A stretch of 35,879 bases of DNA from an uncultured Limimonas sp. (GCA_913055855.1 CAJXKW010000018.1:1-35879), one strand, 5' to 3'. Positions 16,352 through 29,633 are shown, numbered from the stretch's first letter. Notes: generated by a model not told the origin, from the letters alone. Numbers and translations: made by a program.

Positions 16352-18541
16352 ATGACCGCGAACGCACCGACGGCCGCCGGCCCGAGCCGCCGCAGCTTCC
16401 TCAAGACCACGGCGGGTGCCGCCGCCGGCCTCGTCATCGGCGTGCACCTGCCGCGTACCGGGCGCGCGGCCGGCGTCGCTCCGGGCGGCGCAGCACCGGA
16501 CGCCACGGCCGCCAACGCCTTCGTCCGTGTGGCGCCGGACGACACGGTCACGGTGCTGGTCAAGCACAGCGAGTTCGGCCAGGGCCCGTATACGGGCCTG
16601 ACCACGCTGGTCGCCGAAGAAATGGACGCAAGCTGGGACCAGATGCGCGCCACGGCCGCGCCCGCCGACGTCGAGCTGTACAAGAACCTCGCCATGGGCG
16701 TGCAGGGCACCGGCGGCTCCACGGCTATGGCCAATTCCTACACCCAGATGCGCAAGGCTGGCGCGACCGCGCGCGCCATGCTGGTCGCTGCGGCGGCCGA
16801 GGCGTGGGGCGTCCCGGCGGCCGAGATCACCGTGCGCGAGGGCCGCATCCGCCACGACGCGAGCGGGCGCGAAGCGGGCTTCGGCGCGTTCGCCGAGCGG
16901 GCCGCGCAGCAGACCCCGCCCGAAGAGCCGCGGCTCAAGGACCCGGCCGATTTCCGCCTCATCGGCACCGACGTGCCGCGCGTGGACTCGCGCATCAAGA
17001 GCACCGGCGAAGCGCAGTTCACCCTGGACCGCCAGCCCGACGGCACCGTGGTCGCCGTGGTCGCGCACCCGCCCCGCTTCGGCGGCAAGCTGGCGGGCTT
17101 CGACGCGGGCGAGGCGCGCAAGGTGAACGGTGTGCTCGCCATCAAAGCGGTACCGCAGGGCGTGGCCGTGTACGCGCGCAACACCTGGGCGGCGATGAAA
17201 GCGCGCGACAAGCTGGCCATCCAGTGGGACGATTCCGGGGCCGAAACCCGCTCCTCCGAAGAGATCATCGCCGATCACCGCCAACGCGCGAAGCAGCGCG
17301 GCAAGCCGGCCGCCGACCGGGGCGATGTCGACGCGGCCCTGGAGGGCGGCGACCGGATCTTCGAGGCGGAATACGTCTTCCCCTATCTGGCGCACGCGCC
17401 CATGGAGCCGCTGGACGCCGTGGTCGAACGCCGCGACGGCGGCGCCGAGGTCTGGATGGGCTCGCAGCTCCAGACCGTGGACCACAAGGTCATTGCGCAG
17501 ACATTGGGGCTGAGCCAGGACAAGGTGACGCTCAACACCCTGATGGCGGGCGGCAGCTTCGGCCGGCGCGCCCAGGCCAACGGCGAATTCGCCGGCGAGG
17601 CCGCGGCCGTGGCGAAGGCCTACGGCGAACGGGGCACGCCGGTAAAGCTGGTCTGGACGCGCGCGGACGACATCACCGGCGGGCGCTACCGGCCCATCTA
17701 CGTCCACCGCCTGAAGGGGGCGCTGGACGCCGAGGGCAACATCAGCGGGTGGGATCAGACCATCTGCGGCCAGTCGATCATGGCGGGCACCGCGTTCTCG
17801 GGCATGATCTCGGACGGCATCGACCCGACCTCGGTGGAGGGCGCGCACAACCTGCCCTATCGCATCCCCAACTTCCACGTCAGCCTGCACTCGCCCGACG
17901 TCGGCGTGCCGCCGCTGTGGTGGCGTTCGGTGGGGCACACGCACACCGCCTACGCCTGCGAAACCTTCCTGGACGAGCTGCTCCACGCCGCCGGGCGCGA
18001 TCAGGTCGAGGGCCGGCTGGCGCTGCTCGGCGACGATCCGCGCCGCGCCGGCGTGCTCAAGGCGGTGGCCGACATGGCCGACTGGGGCAAGGCGCCGCCC
18101 GAGGGGCGCGCCCGGGGCGTGGCGCTGCAGAAGTCGTTCGACAGCTACGTCGCCGAGATCGCCGAGGTGAGCGTGGGCGACGACGGCATGCCCCGGGTGC
18201 ACAAGGTCTGGTGCGCCGTCGACTGCGGGCGCGCGGTCAATCCCGACATCGTGCGCGCGCAGATGGAAGGCGGCATCGGCTACGGCCTGGGCGCGGTGCT
18301 GTTCGACGAGATCACGCTCGACAAGGGCCGCGTGGTCCAGGAGAACTTCGACACCTACCGCTCGCTGCGCATCGACGAGATGCCCGAGGTGGCGGTGCGC
18401 ATCGTCGATTCCGACGCCGAGCCGACGGGTGTGGGCGAGCCCGGCGTGCCGCCGGTCATGCCGGCGACGGCGATCGCCTATCACCGTCTGACCGGCACGC
18501 GCGTGCGCCGCCTGCCCTTCGCCCGGGCAATCCGGGGGTGA
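16352..18541 (+). CDS. Xanthine dehydrogenase-family molybdopterin-binding subunit, Tat-exported (IorB type)
   Basis: A 729-residue molybdenum hydroxylase large subunit. The N-terminus has a twin-arginine signal, SRRSFLKTT (12-20), followed by a hydrophobic Ala/Gly stretch, so the folded enzyme is exported to the periplasm. The molybdopterin cytosine dinucleotide-binding regions include GQGPYTGL, GTGGSTAM and GGSFGRRAQ, the last typical of isoquinoline 1-oxidoreductase beta subunits. The presumed catalytic base is E696 in GVGEPG. It hydroxylates an aldehyde or N-heterocycle using water; the substrate cannot be deduced. No cytochrome c subunit gene or XdhC-type maturation factor lies beside it, so the electron acceptor and chaperone are encoded elsewhere. 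It starts 4 bp after the Fe-S subunit stop, forming an operon. Confidence 0.92.
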   Translation: MTANAPTAAGPSRRSFLKTTAGAAAGLVIGVHLPRTGRAAGVAPGGAAPDATAANAFVRVAPDDTVTVLVKHSEFGQGPYTGLTTLVAEEMDASWDQMRATAAPADVELYKNLAMGVQGTGGSTAMANSYTQMRKAGATARAMLVAAAAEAWGVPAAEITVREGRIRHDASGREAGFGAFAERAAQQTPPEEPRLKDPADFRLIGTDVPRVDSRIKSTGEAQFTLDRQPDGTVVAVVAHPPRFGGKLAGFDAGEARKVNGVLAIKAVPQGVAVYARNTWAAMKARDKLAIQWDDSGAETRSSEEIIADHRQRAKQRGKPAADRGDVDAALEGGDRIFEAEYVFPYLAHAPMEPLDAVVERRDGGAEVWMGSQLQTVDHKVIAQTLGLSQDKVTLNTLMAGGSFGRRAQANGEFAGEAAAVAKAYGERGTPVKLVWTRADDITGGRYRPIYVHRLKGALDAEGNISGWDQTICGQSIMAGTAFSGMISDGIDPTSVEGAHNLPYRIPNFHVSLHSPDVGVPPLWWRSVGHTHTAYACETFLDELLHAAGRDQVEGRLALLGDDPRRAGVLKAVADMADWGKAPPEGRARGVALQKSFDSYVAEIAEVSVGDDGMPRVHKVWCAVDCGRAVNPDIVRAQMEGGIGYGLGAVLFDEITLDKGRVVQENFDTYRSLRIDEMPEVAVRIVDSDAEPTGVGEPGVPPVMPATAIAYHRLTGTRVRRLPFARAIRG

Positions 18542-18550
18542 CGCGCGCCG

Positions 18551-18574
18551 GCGGGGCAGCACGAGCCGCCCCGC
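18551..18574. terminator. Candidate terminator between the hydroxylase and lipoprotein genes
   Basis: GCGGGGC (18551-18557) pairs with GCCCCGC (18568-18574) over a 10-base loop in the short gap between convergent genes. It has no U-tract, and the high background GC makes such stems common. Confidence 0.4.
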
Positions 18575-18586
18575 GCCCGGCGGGCG

Positions 18587-18616
18587 TCAGTTGGACTCGG
18601 TTCAGTTGGACTCGGT
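18587..18616 (-). repeat. 15-bp tandem duplication at the lipoprotein gene 3' end
   Basis: Two exact adjacent copies of a 15-bp unit lie at 18602-18616 and 18587-18601. On the minus strand each reads Thr-Glu-Ser-Asn-stop, so the last four codons and stop of the lipoprotein gene are repeated in frame just after the real stop. This looks like a recent slippage event with no effect on the product. Confidence 0.9.
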
Positions 18617-19573
18617 GAGGTAGTCGCTGCTCACCCAGCCCTGCTTGCCCTGGGACCGAACCTCCCACCACGTGCCCTGCTTGTCCCCGATGGGGCGGAC
18701 AGATGCGCCCTCGGGCAGCGTGGTGACCACGGGTGCCCCGCTGTTGGGCCCCGAGCGCAGGTTGAGCCGGGCGGCGGTCACCCAGTTGGTGACGCTTTCG
18801 CGCTCGGCCGTGGGCGTGGCGGCGTTCATCTGGTCGACCAGCTTGTTGTGCGAGTCCAGGAGCGCCGCCATGACCACCTTGCCGATATCGGTGGACTGAT
18901 AGGCGCCGCCCGCGCCCGCGACGCCGCCGCCGAATGCGCCCACGACACCGCCCAGGTCGTATTTCTCCGCCGAGCCGGTGGCAGCGGCTTCCTGCACGCT
19001 GGTGCGCACGTTCGTGACCGTGAGCATGGTCTGCGCCTGCTTGCTCTGCAGACCGCCGCCGATCACCGCGCCCACGGAACCGAGCAGCGACCCCAGCGCG
19101 GCACCGGCGCCGCCGGCGTTGGAATCCTGGAACAGCACCGCCGGCTCGATGATGAAGTCGGCCGCGGCCATCTGCGCCTCGCCCATGTCGGCATTGGACT
19201 GGAGCTGACCCTCCCCGGCCAGGGCGCGCTCCTGACGCAGCGCGTCGGATGCCGCGCGGCCGCGCGCGACCACCGTAAAGCAACCCGATTGCTGCATCAT
19301 CAGCTTCACCACGGGAACCGGCGAGGGCAGGTCGGCGCGGGCGTGCTGGCTCCGGTCGCCCGTGATGAGGGCGGCCGTTCCGATGGGCCGCGTGCATTTC
19401 CGGAGTTCCGCCGCCTCACCGCTGGCGCCGGCGGCACCGGCCGAGCCCGTCGCCTTGCCACTGCCCCCGCCGAGCGTGGTCTGGCAGGCGGCCATGCCCA
19501 CCGCGGCGGTGACGGCCAGAATGCCCGCTGGAAGCCGGCGGCGCCGGCCGCAGTCGTTCGTCCCGTTTGCCAT
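18602..19573 (-). CDS. Lipoprotein with CsgG-like domain and C-terminal SH3b domain
   Basis: A 323-residue predicted lipoprotein. The signal region ends in a lipobox, GMAAC, with acylated C30. A Gly/Ala/Ser linker leads to a region (about 60-240) that resembles CsgG/HfaB-type proteins: VPVVKLMMQQSGCFTVVARG, then FIIEPAVLFQDS, then a Gly-rich patch and TMLTVTNVRT. The last 70 residues form a bacterial SH3 domain (LNLRSGPNSGAPVVTTLPEG, then a Trp-rich WWEVRSQGKQGWV), a fold that often binds cell wall. CsgG proteins form outer-membrane secretion pores; whether this one does is not known, and its Gly-rich insert could match a membrane loop. It may be a surface-anchored partner of secreted proteins. 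The start at 19573 gives the best signal, though its ribosome site is weak. Confidence 0.75.
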   Translation of the reverse strand: MANGTNDCGRRRRLPAGILAVTAAVGMAACQTTLGGGSGKATGSAGAAGASGEAAELRKCTRPIGTAALITGDRSQHARADLPSPVPVVKLMMQQSGCFTVVARGRAASDALRQERALAGEGQLQSNADMGEAQMAAADFIIEPAVLFQDSNAGGAGAALGSLLGSVGAVIGGGLQSKQAQTMLTVTNVRTSVQEAAATGSAEKYDLGGVVGAFGGGVAGAGGAYQSTDIGKVVMAALLDSHNKLVDQMNAATPTAERESVTNWVTAARLNLRSGPNSGAPVVTTLPEGASVRPIGDKQGTWWEVRSQGKQGWVSSDYLTESN

Positions 19574-19852
19574 GTTGAGAAGCCTGTCCGCTTGCGTGGG
19601 TTGCCGGCGCCGACGGCGTCCACGCCGCTCGCGAACGGGCCGCGAGCCACGTTCCCAGGACGGTACGGCGCGCTTGCCACGTAAAGATACCGGCGGAATC
19701 GAAAGACGGAACTCGGGAAACCGGAGTAATCCCCGCGGGTCGGACACCGGCGGGGCAGGCGGGCTACCCTCCGGGCCGGGACGCGCTCCGGAAGGTGGGT
19801 CCGCGCATAACGTTTTGGAGGTGCTTCCAGCGGTGTCAGGCGCAGCGAACAC

Positions 19853-20647
19853 CTAAGCCATGTGCCAGCCGTGGCTGACCACGATGCTCTGCCCCGTGAG
19901 CGCGTTCGAACGGAACGCCACGAGATCCAGGGCCACGTCGGCAACGTCGTCCAGCGTGGTGAAGGTTCCGTCCACGGTGTCCTTGAGCATGACGTTGCGC
20001 ACCACCTCGTCTTCGCTGATACCGAATTCCGCGGCCTGTTCCGGAATTTGCTTCTCGACCAGCGGGGTGCGCACGAAACCCGGGCAGATGGTGTTGGCGC
20101 GAACGCCGTACCGCGCCCCTTCCGTGGCGACCGTTCGGCACAGGCCGAGCAGGCCGTGCTTGGCCGAAACGTACGGTCCCTTGAACGGTGAGGCGACCTT
20201 GGAATGCACCGAGCCGATGTAGATGATCGTACCGCGCTCCTGGCGGTACATGCGCGATAGGACGGCCTGGCTCAGGAGAAAGGCCCCGTCGAGATGGATG
20301 GCCATCACCTTGCGCCAGTCCTTGAACGACACCTGATCCAGACCCTCGATATGCTGTACGCCAGCGTTGCTCACCGCAATGTCGGGGCCGCCGATTTCAG
20401 AGGCCGTTCGCGCTACGCCGTTCTCGACGCTGTCGGGGTCGGTGACATCCATCGTCACCGCGATGGCGGCGCCGCCCTCGCGCTGGATACTTGCAGCGGC
20501 GTCAGCGGCACGATCCCCGTCGATGTCCGCAATCGCCACGCGGGCGCCATGGCCGGCATACCGTGCGGCGATGGCGTATCCGATGCCGCCCGCGGCACCC
20601 GTGATGATGGCGGATTGCCCGTCGAGCGTTTTCTGCATATCGGCCAT
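19853..20647 (-). CDS. bdhA: 3-hydroxybutyrate dehydrogenase-like short-chain dehydrogenase
   Basis: A 264-residue classical SDR. It has the cofactor motif TGAAGGIG (16-23), an acidic D41 after the second strand favouring NAD, NAG (94-96), and the catalytic S146, Y159 and K163 (YVSAK). The C-terminal part has NTICPGFVRTPLVEKQIPEQA and EVVRNVMLK, which are hallmarks of D-3-hydroxybutyrate dehydrogenases (BdhA). The reaction is NAD-dependent oxidation of 3-hydroxybutyrate to acetoacetate, the last step in using polyhydroxybutyrate. One oddity is the C-terminus, where the usual DGGW is replaced by SHGW. It starts 30 bp after the patatin gene on the same strand, so the two are co-transcribed. Confidence 0.88.
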   Translation of the reverse strand: MADMQKTLDGQSAIITGAAGGIGYAIAARYAGHGARVAIADIDGDRAADAAASIQREGGAAIAVTMDVTDPDSVENGVARTASEIGGPDIAVSNAGVQHIEGLDQVSFKDWRKVMAIHLDGAFLLSQAVLSRMYRQERGTIIYIGSVHSKVASPFKGPYVSAKHGLLGLCRTVATEGARYGVRANTICPGFVRTPLVEKQIPEQAAEFGISEDEVVRNVMLKDTVDGTFTTLDDVADVALDLVAFRSNALTGQSIVVSHGWHMA

Positions 20648-20677
20648 GGTGACGTGTCTCCGGATAGGTCGTAAGGA

Positions 20678-21697
20678 TCATGCGATCTCGAAGTCGATCG
20701 TCGAGTATTGGCCCACAGCCGGATAGGTCTCCTCTAACCAAGCCGCCGCACTCTCCCGTCCCAGGTCCCGAAGGTGTTCCAGGAAAGCCAGTTCGGCGTT
20801 GAATTTGGACGACGCGCCGATATCGACCATCTCCTTTGGCGGTGGCACGCGGTGGAGGTACATGCGCTTGTGTCGCGTGTCGTCGAGTTCGCCATTGTCG
20901 ATCAGGTTGGTTACAAAAGAAATAGCTCGAAGCTCCCGCAGCAGTGAGGAATTGAACGAAATCTCATTCATGCGATTAACGATTTCGGATGGCGTGGTGG
21001 GCACGTCTTCCCGTTCGATTGGATTGATCTGGACGATCGCAAGGTCGGTGCAGTCATTGTTGTAGATGAGCGGAAAGAGCGAGGGATTTCCCATGAAACC
21101 GCCATCCCAGTAGGATTCGCCGTCAATCTCAACCGCCTGATACACGTGGGGAAGCGCCGCCGAAGCCATGATCGTATCGACGCTGATTTCCGCCTGATCG
21201 AAAACCCGGACACGTCCCGTTCGCACGTTGGTGGCCGAGACGAAGAGTTGAACCTGATCACAGCTGCGCACCCGCTCGAAATCGACCTGTTCGGCGACGA
21301 TCTCCCGAACCGGATTCACGTTGAACGGGTTGAACTGGTAAGGGGAAAAGATTCGGCGCATGCCCTCGAACGCCCAATAGGCGGGCGACGTCTCAAGGCC
21401 CCAGGAACCCGTGGCAACCGCGAACGGCCCGCGCAGCAAGGGACCGACCCCAGCCATCTGGGAGATTGCACGCCAGAGCTCATCCAGACGGGTGCGCGCT
21501 TCCCTGCGTCCGCCGGCCATGAGTCCGTCCGCCAGGGCCGCCGCATTCATGGCGCCGGCGCTGGTTCCGCTAATGGCAGCAATTTCGAGGCGTCCGTCTT
21601 CCAAAAGTCGATCCAAGACGCCCCAGGTGAACGCGCCGTGGGCACCACCGCCCTGGAGAGCGAGGTTGATGGTTTTTTTATTGCTTTTCGACGGCAT
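20678..21697 (-). CDS. Patatin-like phospholipase/hydrolase with DUF3734-like tail
   Basis: A 339-residue cytoplasmic patatin-family serine hydrolase. The oxyanion loop is GGGAHGAF (16-23), the nucleophile elbow is GTSAG with S46, and the catalytic Asp is D198 in DGGFMGNP. The C-terminal region (KFNAELAFLEHLRDLGRESAAAWLEE) looks like DUF3734. No signal peptide or membrane segment is present. The ATG at 21697 has AGGGG upstream; a GTG five codons earlier is less well placed. Patatins of this group are often found beside 3-hydroxybutyrate dehydrogenase genes, as here. That suggests a role in mobilising hydroxybutyrate polymer or in lipid turnover linked to it, but this is inference; the sequence proves only the fold and active site. 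Confidence 0.87.
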   Translation of the reverse strand: MPSKSNKKTINLALQGGGAHGAFTWGVLDRLLEDGRLEIAAISGTSAGAMNAAALADGLMAGGRREARTRLDELWRAISQMAGVGPLLRGPFAVATGSWGLETSPAYWAFEGMRRIFSPYQFNPFNVNPVREIVAEQVDFERVRSCDQVQLFVSATNVRTGRVRVFDQAEISVDTIMASAALPHVYQAVEIDGESYWDGGFMGNPSLFPLIYNNDCTDLAIVQINPIEREDVPTTPSEIVNRMNEISFNSSLLRELRAISFVTNLIDNGELDDTRHKRMYLHRVPPPKEMVDIGASSKFNAELAFLEHLRDLGRESAAAWLEETYPAVGQYSTIDFEIA

Positions 21698-22001
21698 TGC
21701 TTGCCCCTGCACGCGCGTTCAGGAGATCCTGGGCATCGTTTTCCCGGTGACCGGCCCTATGGCCGAATTTTCGACATGGACTCATTCGCAACCCTGTCGG
21801 GGTCGGTTTGCCAAGGTCGTCCGATCCGTTTCGCGACGGGTTTTGTTGCTTGTCGCATGCTTGCCAACACCCGCCGGATTCTTCGAAACGCCGTGCGCCG
21901 ACCGGAATTTGCCCGGCGCGCCGCTCGCGGGCAAGTCACAATGTTTTGACGTAATATTGAGCGCGCGGCCGGACAGCGGCGCCCGGTGCAGGCAGACGCG
22001 T
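21698..22001. other. Intergenic region between the patatin and LysR genes
   Basis: About 300 bp. Both neighbours are on the minus strand, so this should contain the patatin-bdhA promoter and the end of the LysR transcript. I see no clear -35/-10 or -24/-12 pair and no strong hairpin with a U-tract. Open frames across it are low in recognisable content. Confidence 0.4.
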
Positions 22002-22916
22002 TCACCCGTTCCCTTCTGCCACCTCCCCACGCAGCCACGTCAGGAAGCATGCCAGCTCGTCGCTGGGCTCCGCGGCCTCGGGGCGGATGACGTGGTACGC
22101 GCCGGGGGCGGGCATTTCCGCGTTGACGGGGCGGACCAGCGTGCCGTTGTCGACGAAGTCCTGGACCAGGTTGCGCCAGCCCAGGGCCAGACCCTCGCCC
22201 GCCGTCGCCGCCTGGATCAGGATGGTGTAGGTATTGAAGCGTAGGCCGCGCTTGACCGGTGGCACCGGCTGACCGAAGGCGCGCAGCCACTCGCCCCAGT
22301 CGGTCCAGCTCCGCTGCCGCACATCGAGATGGAGCAGCGGATACCGCGGCAGGTCCGCGGGCGTGGCGAGGTCCGGGTTGCGCGCGTGAAACCCCGGGCT
22401 GCACACGGGATAGACCGCCTCATCCAGGAGCCGTTCGGCGACCAGCCCGCGCCACGGCCCGTTGCCGTAGCGAATGGCGACGTCCACGCCCTCGCTCTCC
22501 AGGTCGAGCCGGTGGTCGCCCGCGGTCAGGCGCAGCTCGACCTCGGGATAGGCCGCGCGGAAGCGGGGCAGCCGCGGCATCAGCCAGAACGTGGCGAAGG
22601 CCAGGGTGGCCGACAGGCTCACCGGCCGCCCGCCGCCCTGCTCGCGCAGGCCCTCCGCGGTCTCGGCGATCCGCCACAGGCTCGCGCTGGCGGCCGCATG
22701 CAGGCGTTCGCCGTCGGGCGTCAGGCGCAGGCTGCGGTGCAGCCGACGGAACAGCGTCACCCCCAGGTCCTCTTCCAGCGCCCGGATCTTGCGGCTCACC
22801 GCCGCCTGGGTCAGGCCCAGCTCATCCGCCGCGCGCGTGATCGACAGATGCCGCGCCACCGCGTCGAACGCGACCAGGGGCCCCAGGGGCGGCAGGCTGC
22901 GGTTCAGAAGCGCCAC
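22002..22916 (-). CDS. LysR-family transcriptional regulator (GcvA type)
   Basis: A 304-residue LysR regulator. The winged helix-turn-helix is at about residues 8-67 (LSITRAADELGLTQAAVSRKI, with LFRRLHRSLRLT following). The rest is a periplasmic-binding-protein-like effector domain with features of the GcvA subgroup: PRLPRFRAAYPEVELRL, DLESEGVDVAIRYG and GEGLALGWRNLV. It is divergent from the Rieske oxygenase gene with 133 bp between starts, the classical arrangement for a LysR activator and its target. The start is a GTG with AGAGGA upstream. The effector cannot be told; given the target it may be the amine substrate or its product. Confidence 0.9.
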   Translation of the reverse strand: MALLNRSLPPLGPLVAFDAVARHLSITRAADELGLTQAAVSRKIRALEEDLGVTLFRRLHRSLRLTPDGERLHAAASASLWRIAETAEGLREQGGGRPVSLSATLAFATFWLMPRLPRFRAAYPEVELRLTAGDHRLDLESEGVDVAIRYGNGPWRGLVAERLLDEAVYPVCSPGFHARNPDLATPADLPRYPLLHLDVRQRSWTDWGEWLRAFGQPVPPVKRGLRFNTYTILIQAATAGEGLALGWRNLVQDFVDNGTLVRPVNAEMPAPGAYHVIRPEAAEPSDELACFLTWLRGEVAEGNG

Positions 22917-22938
22917 GGACCGGTCCTCTCACATAACC

Positions 22939-22970
22939 GCACATCAATCGATACATGAGGATTCATGTGC
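22939..22970. promoter_or_regulatory. Candidate LysR operator between divergent genes
   Basis: ACATGA (22953-22958) and TCATGT (22963-22968) are exact inverted half sites with a 4-base spacer. GCACAT (22939-22944) and ATGTGC (22965-22970) form an overlapping pair. The position, in the AT-richer centre of the divergent LysR/oxygenase gap, fits a LysR binding region. Assignment is inference. Confidence 0.5.
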
Positions 22971-23049
22971 TTCACAAGGCATTTGGGGCAACGTACGTTC
23001 ATCCTTGCGGCATCACGACGCGCCGCACGCCGTCGCAGGGAGAGACGCC

Positions 23050-24261
23050 ATGCAGACCCGCAGTTTCGATCAGCCCGGCGCCGATGAGGCGGCTCTGGCG
23101 CGCGTCAAGCAGGACACGGCCGCGGCCAGCGGCCTGCCCAACCACATGTACACCAGCGAGGCGCACTTCCGGCACGAGACCGAGGCGCTGTTCGCCCGGA
23201 GCTGGACCTGCATCGGTACGGGCGCCTCGCTGCCGCGCAAGGGCTACGCGCGGCCGGTGGACTTCCTGGGTGTGCCGCTGCTGATGGTGCGCGACCACGA
23301 CGGCGCCATTCAGGTCTACCACAATGTGTGCAGCCACCGCGGGGTGAAGCTCGTCACCGCGCCCAAGCGCGTGAAGGGGCGGCTGCGCTGCCCGTATCAT
23401 TCGTTCTGCTACGAGCTGAACACGGGCCGGCTGACGGCGACGCCGCACTTCGGCGGGCAGAACCTGGACAGTTGCGGCGGCTTCGATCCCGTGCACCACG
23501 GCCTGCGCGCGGTGCGCACGGCCGTCTGGGCGGACATGGTGTTCGTCAACCTCGCCGGGAACGCGCCCCCGTTCGCCGAGCGCATCCGGCCGCTGGAAGA
23601 ACGCTGGGCCGCGTTCGACCTGAGCCGGATCCGCCACGGCGGCGAGGTCGGCGGCGCAATGGACTTCGACGTGGGCACGAACTGGAAGCTCGCGGTGGAG
23701 AACTACTGCGAGAGCTATCACCTGCCGTGGGTGCATCCGGGCCTGAACAGCTATTCCAAGCTGGCGGACCACTACAACATTGCGGAGGCGAGCTTCGCCG
23801 GCCAGGGCACGACCGTCTACGCCCCCTCGGACGACGCGCCGCTGCCCGAGTTCCCGGATCTCACGCCGGAGCAGAAGCAGGGGGCGGAGTACGTGGCGCT
23901 GTTCCCCAACGTCCTGCTGGGGGTGCAGGCGGACCACTTCTTCTCCATCTGGCTGGAGCCCCAGGGCCCCGCGCGGACGATCGAGCACCTCAACCTGTAC
24001 TACGTGGGCGACGCGGCCGCCGGCGACGGCTACGTGGAGAGCCGGCGCAGGACCATCGAACGCTGGCAGGAGGTCTTCGTCGAGGACGTGGACGTCGTGG
24101 AGCGCATGCAGGCGGGCCGGCACTCGCCCGCTTTCAATGGCGGCTTCTTCTCCCCCGTGCAGGACACGGGCAACCACGCCTTCCACCGCTGGGTCGCCCG
24201 GGCCCTGACGGAGGACATCCTGGACGCCGCACCCGAGGGCCGGATGCAGGCGGCGGAGTAG
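23050..24261 (+). CDS. Rieske non-heme iron oxygenase alpha subunit, quaternary-amine (GbcA/CntA-like) type
   Basis: A 403-residue ring-hydroxylating-type oxygenase. The Rieske [2Fe-2S] ligands are C94 and H96 (CSHRG) and C114 and H117 (CPYH). The mononuclear iron site has H224 and H229 in YHLPWVH, with a carboxylate near D346/D348 (EDVDVVE). The residue that bridges Rieske and iron sites between subunits, Asp in classical aromatic dioxygenases, is a Glu here (E221 in CESYH). Glu is known at this place in carnitine, choline and betaine oxygenases, so the substrate is probably a trimethylammonium compound and not an arene. No small beta subunit or reductase gene is adjacent, also as in that group. 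Start: ATG after GGGAGAG. It may serve osmolyte catabolism. The exact substrate remains open. Confidence 0.85.
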   Translation: MQTRSFDQPGADEAALARVKQDTAAASGLPNHMYTSEAHFRHETEALFARSWTCIGTGASLPRKGYARPVDFLGVPLLMVRDHDGAIQVYHNVCSHRGVKLVTAPKRVKGRLRCPYHSFCYELNTGRLTATPHFGGQNLDSCGGFDPVHHGLRAVRTAVWADMVFVNLAGNAPPFAERIRPLEERWAAFDLSRIRHGGEVGGAMDFDVGTNWKLAVENYCESYHLPWVHPGLNSYSKLADHYNIAEASFAGQGTTVYAPSDDAPLPEFPDLTPEQKQGAEYVALFPNVLLGVQADHFFSIWLEPQGPARTIEHLNLYYVGDAAAGDGYVESRRRTIERWQEVFVEDVDVVERMQAGRHSPAFNGGFFSPVQDTGNHAFHRWVARALTEDILDAAPEGRMQAAE

Positions 24262-24291
24262 ACCAGCCCCGCCCGCCATTCCGCCGCGATA

Positions 24292-24323
24292 GGCCGGATC
24301 GGCGTTTCCCGCCGTATCCGGCC
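24292..24323. terminator. Bidirectional terminator between the oxygenase and solute-binding protein genes
   Basis: A near-perfect 13-bp stem: GGCCGGAT-CGGCG (24292-24304) with CGCCG (24310-24314) and ATCCGGCC (24316-24323), one bulged T and a TTTCC loop. It is placed between convergent stop codons. No long U-tract is present. Confidence 0.7.
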
Positions 24324-24334
24324 CGGCCATGCGC

Positions 24335-27420
<3,086 letters not shown>

Positions 27421-27463
27421 TCCGCGACCCGCGCAAGCCACGAAACATCCGGAAAAGCTTGGC

Positions 27464-29535
<2,072 letters not shown>

Positions 29536-29541
29536 GCGCGC

Positions 29542-29613
29542 GGCGGGCGAACCGGGCGCCCGCCGGAATGGCAACGCTCCCGACACGCTGCGGCCGGCGC
29601 CCGGTGCCGGCCG
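29542..29613 (+). other. Pair of GC-rich hairpins in the sucD-sucA gap
   Basis: GGCGGGC (29542-29548) pairs with GCCCGCC (29558-29564), and CGGCCGGC (29591-29598) pairs exactly with GCCGGCCG (29606-29613). The second ends 20 bases before the sucA ATG. They may attenuate transcription or protect the mRNA, setting different SucCD and SucAB levels. Neither has a U-tract. Confidence 0.5.
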
Positions 29614-29633
29614 CGCCAGCAGGTACGACCGCC

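Noticed and set aside
16199..18562. 787-codon open frame opposite the molybdenum hydroxylase genes
   Set aside because: Antisense shadow; the plus-strand genes carry complete cofactor motifs and ribosome sites.
19832..19853. GGTGT-N12-ACACC inverted repeat near the bdhA stop codon
   Set aside because: Half sites resemble the PrsR-type motif, but the spacing differs and it lies at a gene end with no sigma-54 promoter.
29568..29633. Earlier ATG for sucA
   Set aside because: No ribosome site; translation would run through the second hairpin and add residues not seen at E1o starts.
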